From contig CANQMR010000009.1 in assembly GCA_947625015.1 (NCBI GenBank), positions 34,102-98,101 on the forward strand: 64,000 nt of DNA, read 5' to 3'. The position numbers and the translations under genes were made by a program. Position 1 is the first letter of the stretch. Each line of letters begins with the position of its first letter. This document shows positions 1 through 8,581 of this stretch, in pieces. The notes below the pieces were generated by a model, which saw only the letters and a list, made by a program, of their open reading frames with translations, was not told the origin of the DNA and ran no database searches. The DNA comes from an uncultured Lachnospiraceae bacterium (GTDB taxonomy: Bacteria; Bacillota; Clostridia; Lachnospirales; Lachnospiraceae).

Positions 1-1
1 G

Positions 2-175
2 AATTATTTAAGCTATTTTATCGGTTATCTGGAAATCATGGATTTAAAAAACGCTTACCAAAACCAGGAAATGGAAAATTACTCAGAAAAGAAATTCCAC
101 CAAAGGCTTTTGGAGATTGGCCCAGCAGACTTTGAAACCATACGAAAATGTATGCTGGTAAATCCCGGTGACTGA
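2..175 (+). CDS. C-terminal end of a DUF885-like protein (partial)
   Basis: The window opens inside an open frame that reads 57 residues to a TGA. The visible part contains YFIGYLEIMDLK near its start and FHQRLLEIGPADFETIRK later. This spacing of a Y-x-x-G-Y-L helix and a final FH-x-x-LL-x-x-GP segment is what I recall from the C-terminus of DUF885 proteins, which are secreted or cytoplasmic peptidase-like proteins of Firmicutes. No catalytic motif is inside the window, so function cannot be tested here. It is followed by a hairpin terminator before the next gene. The family call rests on recall of the tail alone. Confidence 0.55.
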   Translation, partial: NYLSYFIGYLEIMDLKNAYQNQEMENYSEKKFHQRLLEIGPADFETIRKCMLVNPGD

Positions 176-235
176 CAATCATTTGTAAATTTGCGGCATT
201 TGTGATAATATAATTTACAGTTTCAACAAAACCGG

Positions 236-267
236 CCTCTCCTGTATGTAACAGGAGGGGAATTTTT
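236..267 (+). terminator. Rho-independent terminator after the DUF885-like gene
   Basis: CCTCTCCTGT (236-245) pairs with ACAGGAGGGG (251-260) around a 5-nt loop, with G-U pairs only at one position, and is followed by AATTTTTAT. It sits between two genes on the same strand. Confidence 0.6.
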
Positions 268-290
268 ATCTTAAATACAGGAGTTTCCAA

Positions 291-1394
291 ATGAAAAAAT
301 TACTTTCCTTTATAAAAAAAGAAACGGTGCTTACCATTGCTTTCCTTTTAGCAGTTATCTCTTCTTTTATCATAACCCCAGACCGGGAATATATCTCGTA
401 CATTGACTGGGACACCCTTTTGCTGTTGTACAGCCTTATGGCGGTTATGGCCGGCTTACAGCACTTAGGCGCATTCCGGCTGATTGGCAGCCGCCTGCTT
501 TCCAAAATCCATAACACAAGGCAGATGGTTTTCATTCTTGTTTTCCTGCCCTTTTTCTTTGGTATGCTCATAACAAATGACGTGGCGTTAATTACCTTTG
601 TTCCCTTCGGCATCGTTGTCTTAAAAATGTCTGACCGGGAAAATCTTGTGGTTCCCTTAGTCGTCCTGCAAACCATTGCCGCTAATATGGGAAGTATGCT
701 GACGCCTATGGGAAATCCGCAAAACCTGTATCTCTATGCTCAGTCCGGCATTTCGGTTTCGGCTTTTATCCTTCTTATGGCGCCCTATGTCCTTTTGGCC
801 GGGCTTTGCTTACTGGCGGCTTCCTTCTTTATTAAAAAGGAATCCATGGAAGGCCTATCCCCGAATCAGCAATCCGATGAACCTTTCAACCACAAGCTTT
901 GCATCTGCTATATTTTGGGATTTTTTATCTGCATATTATGTGTTGTCCGGGTACTCCCCCCTGTGGCGGCGGCAGTTATCATGACGATCTTCTTATTAAT
1001 AAAGGATAGAGCAATCCTTCAACGGATTGACTATTCCCTGCTTGGCACCTTTCTTTTTTTCTTTATCTTTATTGGAAATATGGGAAGAATGGAGCAATTC
1101 TGCGGTTTTCTGGAAAACATTCTGACCGGGCGGGAACAGCTTGTCACCATTCTCGCCAGCCAGATTATCAGCAATGTTCCCGCTGCCCTGCTGCTGTCCG
1201 GGTTCACCCACAACTGGAAGGCCTTAATTGTCGGCACCAACTTAGGCGGCCTCGGCACCTTAATCGCCTCCATGGCAAGCCTCATTTCCTATAAGCAGGT
1301 GGCGGCTAATTATCCGGAACAAAGAGGAAAATATCTCGCCCTGTTTACCCTTGCCAATTTTCTGATGTTAGGTATCCTTCTGCTGGTTTTGTAA
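291..1394 (+). CDS. SLC13/ArsB/NhaD-superfamily anion permease
   Basis: The 367-residue protein is almost entirely hydrophobic, with about ten predicted membrane segments. It has the internal duplication typical of the ion-transporter (IT) superfamily. TNDVALITFVP near residue 96 and SNVPAALLLSG near residue 293 are the paired helix-break motifs, and MGNPQN near residue 140 matches the glycine-asparagine turn of SLC13, CitM and ArsB-type carriers. The start follows CAGGAG. Substrate cannot be deduced; dicarboxylate, citrate or another anion are all possible. It is slightly shorter than most family members (about 400 residues). A hairpin and the pfl promoter follow, so it is transcribed separately from pfl. 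Confidence 0.75.
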   Translation: MKKLLSFIKKETVLTIAFLLAVISSFIITPDREYISYIDWDTLLLLYSLMAVMAGLQHLGAFRLIGSRLLSKIHNTRQMVFILVFLPFFFGMLITNDVALITFVPFGIVVLKMSDRENLVVPLVVLQTIAANMGSMLTPMGNPQNLYLYAQSGISVSAFILLMAPYVLLAGLCLLAASFFIKKESMEGLSPNQQSDEPFNHKLCICYILGFFICILCVVRVLPPVAAAVIMTIFLLIKDRAILQRIDYSLLGTFLFFFIFIGNMGRMEQFCGFLENILTGREQLVTILASQIISNVPAALLLSGFTHNWKALIVGTNLGGLGTLIASMASLISYKQVAANYPEQRGKYLALFTLANFLMLGILLLVL

Positions 1395-1411
1395 GTGCGT
1401 TCCCACATCTT

Positions 1412-1546
1412 GTGTATACAATTTTGCACTTCTGCCAAATGCTGATTTTTCCTTATCTTTTTACATTTTTCTCTTTTTTAAATTGTCTGATTTTGTACTA
1501 AAAAAAGTACAAAAATCGGACAAATTTTCGTTGACGTGTATACAAT
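1412..1546 (+). promoter_or_regulatory. Duplicated GTGTATACAAT motif upstream of pfl
   Basis: The 11-mer GTGTATACAAT occurs at 1412-1422 and again at 1536-1546, 124 bp apart. Its core TGTATACA is a perfect palindrome. The second copy lies in the spacer between the -35 and -10 elements of the pfl promoter, which is a classical repressor position. The regulator is not identifiable from sequence. Confidence 0.45.
1480..1528 (+). promoter_or_regulatory. Long hairpin directly upstream of the pfl promoter
   Basis: TTGTCTGATTTTGTAC (1483-1498) pairs with GTACAAAAATCGGACAA (1507-1523) around an A-rich 8-nt loop, with one extra A and one G-T pair. It ends just before the -35 hexamer at 1531. It could terminate the permease transcript or act as an operator. 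Confidence 0.5.
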
Positions 1547-1559
1547 ATAAACTTATAAT
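1531..1559 (+). promoter_or_regulatory. Sigma-A-type promoter of the pfl operon
   Basis: TTGACG (1531-1536), a 17-bp spacer and TATAAT (1554-1559). The transcript would start near 1566 and carry a short leader with a TTCACC/GGTGAA stem (1574-1597) before the ribosome binding site AAGGAGG at about 1620. Confidence 0.7.
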
Positions 1560-1635
1560 AAGGTTATGAGAATTTCACCGCTTGAAAATGAGGTGAATTT
1601 CACAAAATACTATATAATTAAGGAGGATTTTTTTA

Positions 1636-3675
1636 ATGAGATCAGAGTGGAATGGTTTCAAAGGTGGTAACTGGGAGAAGTTTGTAGATGTTCGTAACTT
1701 TATTCAGAAGAACTACACCCCGTATGAAGGTGATGATTCTTTCTTATGCGGACCTACCCAGAACACCAAAGACTTATGGGCACAGGTTATGGACTTAACC
1801 AAGAAGGAGAGAGAGGCCGGCGGTGTATTGGATATGGACACCAAGGTTGTATCTACTTTAACTTCCCATGGTCCCGGATATCTTGACAAGGATAAGGAAA
1901 CTATCGTAGGTTTCCAGACCGACAAGCCTTTCAAGAGAGGTATGAATGTATACGGCGGTTTGCGTATGGCAATGAAGGCCTGCGAGGACAACGGTTACAA
2001 GGTTGATGATGAGATTGTAGAGTTCTTCTCTAAGCACAGAAAGACACACAACGAAGGTGTGTTTGATGTATACGACCAGGAGATCAGAACCTGCCGTTCT
2101 AATCATATTATTACCGGCCTTCCTGACGCATACGGACGTGGACGTATCATCGGCGACTACAGAAGGGTTGCTCTTTACGGTACCGATTTCTTAATTAAGG
2201 ATAAGCAGGAGCAGAAGGAATCCTTCGGCCGGGTTTACACAGATGATGTTATCCGCGGCAAGGAAGAGATTGCTGAGCAGATTAAAGCTCTTAAGGAGCT
2301 GACTCAGATGGCTGCTTCTTATGGCTTCGATATTTCACAGCCTGCTAAGAATGTACAGGAAGCAATTCAGTGGACCTATTTCGGATATTTAGGAGCCGTT
2401 AAGGAACAGAACGGCGCTGCAATGTCCCTTGGCCGTACAGCTACTTTCTTAGATGTATATGCTGAGAGAGACTTGGCAAATGGAACCTTTACCGAGGAGC
2501 AGATTCAGGAGTTCGTTGACCACTTTATAATGAAGTTAAGATGTGTGAAGTTTGCCCGTACACCAGAGTATAACCAGATTTTCGCCGGCGACCCGGTTTG
2601 GGTAACTGAGTCCTTAGGCGGTATGGGTACAGACGGACGTACTCTTGTTTCCAAGATGAGCTTCCGTTATCTGAACACACTGAACAACTTAGGTACTGCA
2701 CCGGAGCCGAACTTAACCGTTCTTTGGTCAACCAACCTGCCGATTGGCTGGAAGCAGTTCTGTGCTAAGATGTCTATCAAGTCTTCTTCCATTCAGTATG
2801 AGAATGATGACTTAATGAGAAATGACCATGGTGATGATTATGCTATCGCTTGCTGCGTATCTTCCATGGTTGTCGGCAAGGAGATGCAGTTCTTCGGAGC
2901 TCGTGCTAACCTTGCTAAATGCTTACTTTACGCAATCAACGGTGGTGTTGATGAGGTTACCGGCGTACAGGTTGGTCCTAAGTATCGTCCTGTAGAGGGT
3001 GACTACCTTGACTTTGATGACGTTATGTCTAAGTACAACGACATGATGGATTGGTTAGCTAAGGTATATGTAAGCTCACTGAACATTATCCACTATATGC
3101 ATGACAAGTATGCTTATGAGAGAATCCAGATGGCATTGCATGACAGAGATGTTAAGAGATACTTCGCAACCGGTGTTGCAGGACTTTCCGTTGTGGCTGA
3201 CTCTTTATCTGCTATCAAGTATGCTAAGGTTAAATGTATTCGTGATGAGAGAGGTATTGTTGTAAGCTATGAGACAGAAGGCGACTTCCCGAAATACGGC
3301 AACAACGATGACCGCGTAGATGAGCTGGCAGCTAATCTGGTAACAACCTTTATGAACAAGGTTCGTCAGCAGCATGTATATCGTAACGGTCTTCCTACAA
3401 CCTCTATCCTTACCATTACTTCTAATGTAACCTACGGTAAGGCTACCGGTGATACACCTTGCGGAAGAAAGAAAGGCGAGCCATTTGCTCCGGGTGCTAA
3501 CCCACTCCATAAGAGAGATACTCATGGTGCAGTCGCTTCTTTGGCTTCCGTTGCTAAGATTCCATTCAGGGATGCACAGGATGGTATTTCTAATACCTTC
3601 TCTATCATTCCGGGAGCGCTTGGCAAAGAAGATCAGGTATTTGCCGGGGATATTGACATTGATTTAAGCAAATAA
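1636..3675 (+). CDS. pflB: Pyruvate formate-lyase catalytic subunit lacking the glycyl radical domain
   Basis: Formate C-acetyltransferase converts pyruvate and CoA to acetyl-CoA and formate. The catalytic pair Cys406-Cys407 is visible in AIACCVSSM, followed by [15 protein letters not shown], which is PFL rather than glycerol- or choline-type glycyl radical enzyme sequence. The protein has 679 residues, against about 760 for E. coli PFL. It follows the family to [14 protein letters not shown] and then ends in a short unrelated tail, [12 protein letters not shown]. The last roughly 60 residues, which in classical PFL hold the glycine radical, are therefore absent and are encoded by the separate gene at 3966. 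The start follows TTAAGGAGG. This is not a frameshift: the next two genes have their own ribosome binding sites and divergent ends. Confidence 0.93.
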   Translation: MRSEWNGFKGGNWEKFVDVRNFIQKNYTPYEGDDSFLCGPTQNTKDLWAQVMDLTKKEREAGGVLDMDTKVVSTLTSHGPGYLDKDKETIVGFQTDKPFKRGMNVYGGLRMAMKACEDNGYKVDDEIVEFFSKHRKTHNEGVFDVYDQEIRTCRSNHIITGLPDAYGRGRIIGDYRRVALYGTDFLIKDKQEQKESFGRVYTDDVIRGKEEIAEQIKALKELTQMAASYGFDISQPAKNVQEAIQWTYFGYLGAVKEQNGAAMSLGRTATFLDVYAERDLANGTFTEEQIQEFVDHFIMKLRCVKFARTPEYNQIFAGDPVWVTESLGGMGTDGRTLVSKMSFRYLNTLNNLGTAPEPNLTVLWSTNLPIGWKQFCAKMSIKSSSIQYENDDLMRNDHGDDYAIACCVSSMVVGKEMQFFGARANLAKCLLYAINGGVDEVTGVQVGPKYRPVEGDYLDFDDVMSKYNDMMDWLAKVYVSSLNIIHYMHDKYAYERIQMALHDRDVKRYFATGVAGLSVVADSLSAIKYAKVKCIRDERGIVVSYETEGDFPKYGNNDDRVDELAANLVTTFMNKVRQQHVYRNGLPTTSILTITSNVTYGKATGDTPCGRKKGEPFAPGANPLHKRDTHGAVASLASVAKIPFRDAQDGISNTFSIIPGALGKEDQVFAGDIDIDLSK

Positions 3676-3693
3676 TAACCTTGGAGGCTGATT

Positions 3694-3927
3694 ATGGCAG
3701 ACGGAAACCAGGTAGATGACATTGTAACAATGTTAGACAATATGATGGGTAACGGCCATGGACACGTCAATGTGTCTGTGGACGAATCCATAGAAGCCGG
3801 TCAGAAGACCACTGACACAATGGGCTGTACCGATTGTGCCAAAGGGGATTTGGCTTGCAGCGTACCAACCCTGATGGAAGGGATGGACGAAGAACTCGAA
3901 CAATTAACACAAAAAGAGAAACATTAA
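3694..3927 (+). CDS. Small protein resembling the N-terminal part of a glycyl radical domain, with a three-Cys tail
   Basis: This 77-residue protein has its own GGAGG site 18 nt after pflB. Residues 5-29 (NQVDDIVTMLD...GHVNVSV) align with residues 6-30 of the next gene's radical domain ([11 protein letters not shown]...YHLNVNV). The sequence then diverges. The RVSGY radical loop is missing and is replaced by GCTDCAKGDLACSVP with Cys45, Cys48 and Cys55, followed by an acidic, helical C-terminus. I do not recognise it as a named family. The paralogy to the radical domain is seen in the sequence. A metal- or cluster-binding, chaperone or regulatory role in PFL assembly is inference. Confidence 0.8.
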   Translation: MADGNQVDDIVTMLDNMMGNGHGHVNVSVDESIEAGQKTTDTMGCTDCAKGDLACSVPTLMEGMDEELEQLTQKEKH

Positions 3928-3965
3928 CAAGCAATATCATATAATATTATAAGGAGGGATTTATC

Positions 3966-4208
3966 ATGGCAACGAATTCACAACAGGTTGATAACTTAGT
4001 AAATATGTTAGATGGTTATGTATCAGAGGGTGGCTATCATCTGAATGTTAACGTATTGAATCGTGACACATTGTTAGACGCCCAGAAACATCCGGAGAAC
4101 TATCCGCAGTTGACAATCCGCGTTTCCGGTTATGCAGTTAACTTCATTAAACTGACACCGGAGCAGCAGCAGGATGTTATCTCAAGAACATTTCATGAGA
4201 CAATGTAA
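3966..4208 (+). CDS. Autonomous glycyl radical domain of split PFL (GrcA/YfiD-like)
   Basis: This 80-residue protein is the C-terminal domain missing from pflB. It has [22 protein letters not shown], then RVSGYAVNF with the radical glycine at Gly55, and ends [10 protein letters not shown] like E. coli PFL. It starts behind AAGGAGGG. In E. coli the related GrcA (YfiD) is a spare part that rescues oxygen-cleaved PFL. Here it is the only radical domain in the locus, so it should be obligatory rather than a repair part. The activase encoded downstream would install the radical on Gly55, and the domain must dock into the catalytic subunit next to Cys406-Cys407. Confidence 0.92.
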   Translation: MATNSQQVDNLVNMLDGYVSEGGYHLNVNVLNRDTLLDAQKHPENYPQLTIRVSGYAVNFIKLTPEQQQDVISRTFHETM

Positions 4209-4238
4209 TCTCCGATAGCAACAACATAACTACTAAGA

Positions 4239-4268
4239 GGCAGGGGCTTCAATGCCCTTGCCTTTTTT
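4239..4268 (+). terminator. Terminator-like hairpin between the radical domain gene and pflA
   Basis: GGCAGGGGC and GCCCTTGCC form a stem with a 6-nt loop followed by six T residues (4263-4268). The pflA ribosome binding site overlaps the run after it. It probably lets only part of the transcription reach pflA, lowering activase relative to enzyme. Confidence 0.75.
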
Positions 4269-4285
4269 AAAAAAGGAGCAATATT

Positions 4286-5050
4286 ATGGTTGGACACATT
4301 CATTCCATTGAAACCTGCGGCACTGTAGACGGGCCAGGCATGCGTTTTGTCGTATTTTTCAAGGGCTGCCCCATGCGCTGCCTTTACTGCCACAATCCGG
4401 ACACATGGGACCCGGCTGGCGGGGAAGAACACACAGCAGAAGATTTGTTAGAACAATTTGAATCCCTGCGGGATTTTTACGCCAACGGCGGCATTACCGC
4501 TACCGGCGGGGAGCCTCTGATGCAAATAGACTTTCTCATTGAATTATTTGAAAAGGCCAAGGCGAAAGGAATCCATACCTGCCTTGACACCTCCGGCGTT
4601 ACCTTTCATCGGGACAACCCTGAACTGCTGGCCAAGTTTGACCGGCTGATGAATTGCACAGATTTGGTTATGCTGGATATTAAGCACATCAATCCGGAGG
4701 AGCACTTAAAGCTTTGCAAGCAGCCCAACGACAACATTCTGGATTTTGCCAAATACATTGACGAGCATGAGGTAGACATCTGGATTCGCCATGTCATCGT
4801 CAAAGACATAACCTTAGTTGACAGCTATTTGGACGAGCTTGGCTACTTCATCGGGGGCCTTAAGCACCTAAAAGCATTGGACTGCCTGCCCTACCACAGC
4901 ATGGGCGTAGTCAAATACAAAAACTTAGGCATTGATTACCCCTTAAAGGGCATGAAGCCGCTGGCTAAGGAAGATGCTATCCACGCAAGAGAAATTATTC
5001 TGGCAGCCGCCAAACGCCGCCGCCAGGACGATGCAGCCAAACAATCCTAA
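4286..5050 (+). CDS. pflA: Pyruvate formate-lyase activating enzyme (radical SAM)
   Basis: The 254-residue protein has the radical SAM motif CPMRCLYC with Cys28, Cys32 and Cys35, preceded by ETCGTVDGPGMRFVVFFKGC, which is the PFL activase signature. GGEPL follows as the SAM-binding turn. It uses S-adenosylmethionine and a [4Fe-4S] cluster to abstract hydrogen from the radical glycine, here Gly55 of the separate domain. The start is behind AAGGAG. The gene ends four bases before the long palindromic element begins. Confidence 0.96.
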   Translation: MVGHIHSIETCGTVDGPGMRFVVFFKGCPMRCLYCHNPDTWDPAGGEEHTAEDLLEQFESLRDFYANGGITATGGEPLMQIDFLIELFEKAKAKGIHTCLDTSGVTFHRDNPELLAKFDRLMNCTDLVMLDIKHINPEEHLKLCKQPNDNILDFAKYIDEHEVDIWIRHVIVKDITLVDSYLDELGYFIGGLKHLKALDCLPYHSMGVVKYKNLGIDYPLKGMKPLAKEDAIHAREIILAAAKRRRQDDAAKQS

Positions 5051-5053
5051 CCG

Positions 5054-5596
5054 CCCATATTCCCTTCTCGCCCTTACACACCATGCCCCCGCCCGGATAA
5101 TTTTTATTCTCCGCCTTTTATTCATTTAGCATACCACCGCAGGTAATCCTATCCTATTTTCCTGCACTGGTTTCGGTTTTAAGAAATCCTGCCGCCGGGC
5201 TGTCCTGCATGTTTGATTGCATGTGCTCACGAAGAACTCGCACCGGGGCCGGGTGACTGGGAAACATCTACAGCCCCTTTAAGAACGCCGGTACTTGCGG
5301 AGGACGCCAAAGATTATCTTATTATATAACCTATATGTCCTCCGCTTAGTACCGCTGCGTTCTTAACAGAGCGCAAGCGTGGCTGTGAGATGTTTGCCCA
5401 GCACCCAGCTCCGGTGCTCAGACACTTCTCCGCACATGCATCATGCAGGACAGCCCGGCGGCGGATTTCTAAAAAACCGCGTGTCAGGAAAAGTAGGATA
5501 GGATTATCCCGCGGCGGTATGCCACGAAGTTATAGGCGGAGGATAAAAATTATCCGGGCGGGGAATCGGGAGAAATTGCGGGGAAGGGAATATGGG
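5054..5596. repeat. 543-bp imperfect palindrome (very long inverted repeat)
   Basis: The whole interval folds on itself. The outer ends are CCCATATTCCC (5054-5064) and GGGAATATGGG (5586-5596). Positions 5091-5116 match 5534-5559 in reverse complement with one mismatch. Positions 5192-5211 match 5442-5461 perfectly over 20 bases. The inner arms around 5250-5305 and 5338-5395 pair (AAGAACGC...GCGGAGGAC with GTCCTCCGC...GCGTTCTT), and the AT-rich centre is at about 5311-5336. There is no credible gene inside. Frames on opposite strands share an RRRIKIIRAG peptide, which simply reflects the inverted repeat. The arms are more GC-rich than the flanks. A nonautonomous mobile element (MITE-like) or a large hairpin RNA are both possible. 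Confidence 0.85.
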
Positions 5597-5649
5597 AAGA
5601 ATTTGTGATAAAAAACTTGCTATCTGAGCTAAGATGTTTTAAAATAGGG

Positions 5650-5670
5650 TTATTGAGGTATTTTCAATAA
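5650..5670. promoter_or_regulatory. Palindrome in the ferredoxin leader
   Basis: TTATTGA (5650-5656) and TCAATAA (5664-5670) form a perfect 7-bp inverted repeat with a 7-bp gap, 35 bp before the ferredoxin start. It may be an operator. The regulator is unknown. Confidence 0.35.
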
Positions 5671-5704
5671 TAACAATGTATATTTCTTAAAGGAGGGTAA
5701 TGAT

Positions 5705-5875
5705 ATGGCATTTGTAATTGGCGACAACTGTGTATCCTGCGGCGCATGCGCTGGCGCTTGTCCGGTTGGTGCAATCGCAGAAGGCGACGGCAAATTTGAG
5801 ATTGATGCAAACAACTGCATCTCTTGTGGTTCCTGTGCCGGAACTTGTCCTGCCGGAGCAATTTCTGAGGAATAA
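5705..5875 (+). CDS. Clostridial 2[4Fe-4S] ferredoxin
   Basis: This 56-residue protein has two CxxCxxCxxxCP motifs: Cys9, 12, 15, 19 and Cys38, 41, 44, 48. It has the size and internal duplication of clostridial low-potential ferredoxins. The start follows AAAGGAGGG. It carries electrons between enzymes such as pyruvate:ferredoxin oxidoreductase, hydrogenase or Rnf, and could also reduce the PflA cluster. The neighbourhood with PFL fits that, but a direct partnership is inference. Confidence 0.96.
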   Translation: MAFVIGDNCVSCGACAGACPVGAIAEGDGKFEIDANNCISCGSCAGTCPAGAISEE

Positions 5876-5894
5876 TTAAGTATATGAAGCAAAG

Positions 5895-5931
5895 ACAGCC
5901 CTGCTTACCATTTGTAAGCGGGGCTGTTTTT
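5895..5931. terminator. Terminator between convergent ferredoxin and exported-protein genes
   Basis: ACAGCCCTGCTTAC (5895-5908) pairs with GTAAGCGGGGCTGT (5914-5927) around a 5-nt loop and is followed by a T run. An A-rich stretch on the other side may allow it to work for both strands. Confidence 0.85.
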
Positions 5932-6000
5932 ATGCGCATTTTCGTGTTATTAAGCTTGCGGAACCGCCGCAGGGGAAAGGCTTTGCAAAAAACTGCCGCC

Positions 6001-8547
6001 TTATCGCACATAGCTGATAAATACATTGCCGCTGTCTCTCACTTTTTGCTCAAATTCCTCTCTCGGCTCCACGATATCCGGCGTTTCTAAAGGATTGATG
6101 TAACGGATTTTCTGGCCGTTATAGCTGGTCACCAGCACATAGGTTCCATCGGCAAACCGGGTGATAACCGGTGCATCCTTGCAGAGGTAATAGAGACCGT
6201 TTTCAAAATCGCAGCCGGTAATATCCGTTCCCTGTCTTCCTGTATATTTTAAGATAACCTGTTCCGGCGGAACCCCGTCTGCCAAATCCTTCTGCATGGC
6301 AGAAAATTCCGGATTTTTCTCCTCGTAGACTCCCATCATATAGATACAGGCCGCCAGCGTATCTTCCACATCGGAAACGGTATACAAATCTATCTTATCG
6401 GCCACCGTATGATAGTCCTTTACCGCAATCTTACGCCAGACGATTACGCCGTTCTCGTCTAACACCACTCCCGCATTTTCATAGGCTGCCCGGACAGCCT
6501 CATTCAGACTTAAGTAATCCGTCATATACCGTCCCTGTCCATAGGCATAATATTTCTTATTGGTATGGTCAAAGGTAATCTTAACTGTGGTATCTTCCTC
6601 ATTTACTGCGGTTCTGGTTATCATCAGTTTGGGCCTTTCCACCACAAACATATAATTCGGGAAAGACATATACATCTGATTATAGGCATTATCCGAAAAC
6701 TTATAGGCGGTAGTGATCCGGTCTCCCTGTTCCTCCTCTTTATAAGTAATAAAGTCCTGCGTTGTCGGCTCAAACACGCCGTTAATCTTACGAACCCGGT
6801 CTAAATATACCACGCCGTCTTTCGCTGTAGCGTTCATGACATACACGCCTGTCGTTCCGTACTCCTTTACCACCTTATTATTCTCATCAATAATATCAAT
6901 GGAGGAAATGGGGCAGGTAACGGTTCCGTCTAAGGCCGTCTCAATATCTCCCTCTCTGATTTTTCCAAGAACTAAATCCTTGTCCACAAAACCGATTGTC
7001 TCTAACCGCTCCCCGGCGTCCGCCGTAATCTCCCGGCTCTCTTTCGTATCTAAATCAAGCACCGTAGCCTTGTCCGTATTTTCCGGAAGCATCTGATTAG
7101 GATAGCCGATTAAATGGTTATCCTCCGATACCGCCAGATGCTCATTTAACACATCTTCTATAAAAATCTCCGATTGTAAGGTCGTCGTATCCACCTTTAC
7201 AATACAGTCGTTGTCAAAGTAATAAAATTCCCCATCTTTATTTAGATAAAGCAGGGTTTCCATATCTTCTTTTAAAATATTATACGGCTTATTATTTTCA
7301 ATAAAAAGCAATTCCTGCATACGGTCTTTTTCTGCATCAAACTGATAGACGGAAATACCCACCTTGCCCTCATGCTCTCCCCGGTTCATATATCCATATA
7401 CCGCAAAGGTAAGATTTCCCTCATCGCTCATCCGCAGGATTTTAATATTATTTTCATCATAAGTAACCCGGCTGTCCGTATAGTTATCGTCCTGACAGAA
7501 GCCGTATACGTTGGTTATCGTGCCGCCCTTATAGTCGTAATACCAAAGCTGTCTGGCCTGGACAAAAGCGGCCTTCTCCTCCTCGTCGGCAGTAACCAGT
7601 TGAAAATCTTCTTCGTCAACCACGCCCATTTTAAAGCAGTTGGCAGTAATATCCACATTATCCGTAGTAAACAATGCCTCCTGATTCCGGTTATAATCCA
7701 ACAGATACACCGTTTTTTCATCTACATACCGCACCCGGTAATTTTCCGTCACATAATAATTCTCTAACACCTTATTTTCCGTTGCGGATATCATATATTT
7801 TAACTGGATAATGGCATAGCTGTCGTCAATTTCCTTAATGCTGGGAATGGGTTTGGTCAGTCTTGCCGGCTTCAGATTGGCAAACGTTATGGTGTCAAAG
7901 CTGGAATGGATATTCACCTGCGACAGATATTCATTATTGCCGTCCTCGTTAGGTTCAATACTCTTTGTGATGATTTTTTCGGCCTGCTCCTTATCGAACA
8001 GCGCGTCATTAAAGTTGCCTACAAATTTCAGCAGACTACCCGCATGAAAATCATTTTCCACGACTACCCTTGTATAATAACGTACCCTGGCTTCCTCTCC
8101 GGACATGGCTTTTAACACCAAAACATATTCCTGAAGTTCTTCTAATTGTGTTCTAAATGTAATTTTTATCTTATCATAACCCTCAGCATGTTCCTGTTCA
8201 GTAACTTCACCATTTTCTATCAAATCTCCCTGATACTGGCTGCGCAGCTCATACTCGTAGCCATCATAATTCTCACTGCCCTGATCCGCCCACAGTTCTA
8301 TCGTCTGGCCGTAATTCATCGGCGTAATGGTGTCACGAAAATACGTCGTATCTACTTTACCGGTATACCCATGCAAAATATTGATAAAATTCTCCTCATA
8401 CCGAACATAAACGATTGGAAGAGTAGCCTGCTCCATTTCCACAGACACCTCTTCCACCCCTGCATTATGAATTTTATTGACAACAAATATGCTTACGAAA
8501 AATATACAGATCAATACCAGTATTCTTGTAACTACTCTTCCGTCCAT
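6001..8547 (-). CDS. Large membrane-anchored extracellular protein, Lachnospiraceae type, unknown function
   Basis: The 848-residue protein has one N-terminal membrane segment (about residues 8-24, ILVLICIFFVSIFVV) and a long outside portion. The middle is rich in short beta-strand repeats of the kind found in beta-propellers, for example LLYLNKDGEFYYFDND. The last 90 residues (GTDITGCDFENGLYYL, then GTYVLVTSYNGQKIRYINPLE) look like a papain-like C39 fold, but no Cys-His pair in the expected places is obvious, so it may be inactive. The start follows TAGGAG. It lies 34 nt after a small gene on the same strand and is probably co-transcribed with it. I recall related proteins in other Lachnospiraceae but no assigned function. 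Confidence 0.8.
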   Translation of the reverse strand: MDGRVVTRILVLICIFFVSIFVVNKIHNAGVEEVSVEMEQATLPIVYVRYEENFINILHGYTGKVDTTYFRDTITPMNYGQTIELWADQGSENYDGYEYELRSQYQGDLIENGEVTEQEHAEGYDKIKITFRTQLEELQEYVLVLKAMSGEEARVRYYTRVVVENDFHAGSLLKFVGNFNDALFDKEQAEKIITKSIEPNEDGNNEYLSQVNIHSSFDTITFANLKPARLTKPIPSIKEIDDSYAIIQLKYMISATENKVLENYYVTENYRVRYVDEKTVYLLDYNRNQEALFTTDNVDITANCFKMGVVDEEDFQLVTADEEEKAAFVQARQLWYYDYKGGTITNVYGFCQDDNYTDSRVTYDENNIKILRMSDEGNLTFAVYGYMNRGEHEGKVGISVYQFDAEKDRMQELLFIENNKPYNILKEDMETLLYLNKDGEFYYFDNDCIVKVDTTTLQSEIFIEDVLNEHLAVSEDNHLIGYPNQMLPENTDKATVLDLDTKESREITADAGERLETIGFVDKDLVLGKIREGDIETALDGTVTCPISSIDIIDENNKVVKEYGTTGVYVMNATAKDGVVYLDRVRKINGVFEPTTQDFITYKEEEQGDRITTAYKFSDNAYNQMYMSFPNYMFVVERPKLMITRTAVNEEDTTVKITFDHTNKKYYAYGQGRYMTDYLSLNEAVRAAYENAGVVLDENGVIVWRKIAVKDYHTVADKIDLYTVSDVEDTLAACIYMMGVYEEKNPEFSAMQKDLADGVPPEQVILKYTGRQGTDITGCDFENGLYYLCKDAPVITRFADGTYVLVTSYNGQKIRYINPLETPDIVEPREEFEQKVRDSGNVFISYVR

Positions 8548-8581
8548 CCTTAACTCCTATCGGCTCGTGACGCCCAACCTC

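Noticed and set aside
3640..4208. pfl as a broken gene (frameshift or pseudogene)
   Set aside because: Each piece has its own start, ribosome binding site and stop, the radical domain is intact, and the ends differ from PFL, so a split gene fits better.
4943..5608. Small open frames on both strands inside the long palindrome sharing an RRRIKIIRAG peptide
   Set aside because: The similarity is due to the inverted repeat; the frames lack binding sites and look non-coding.
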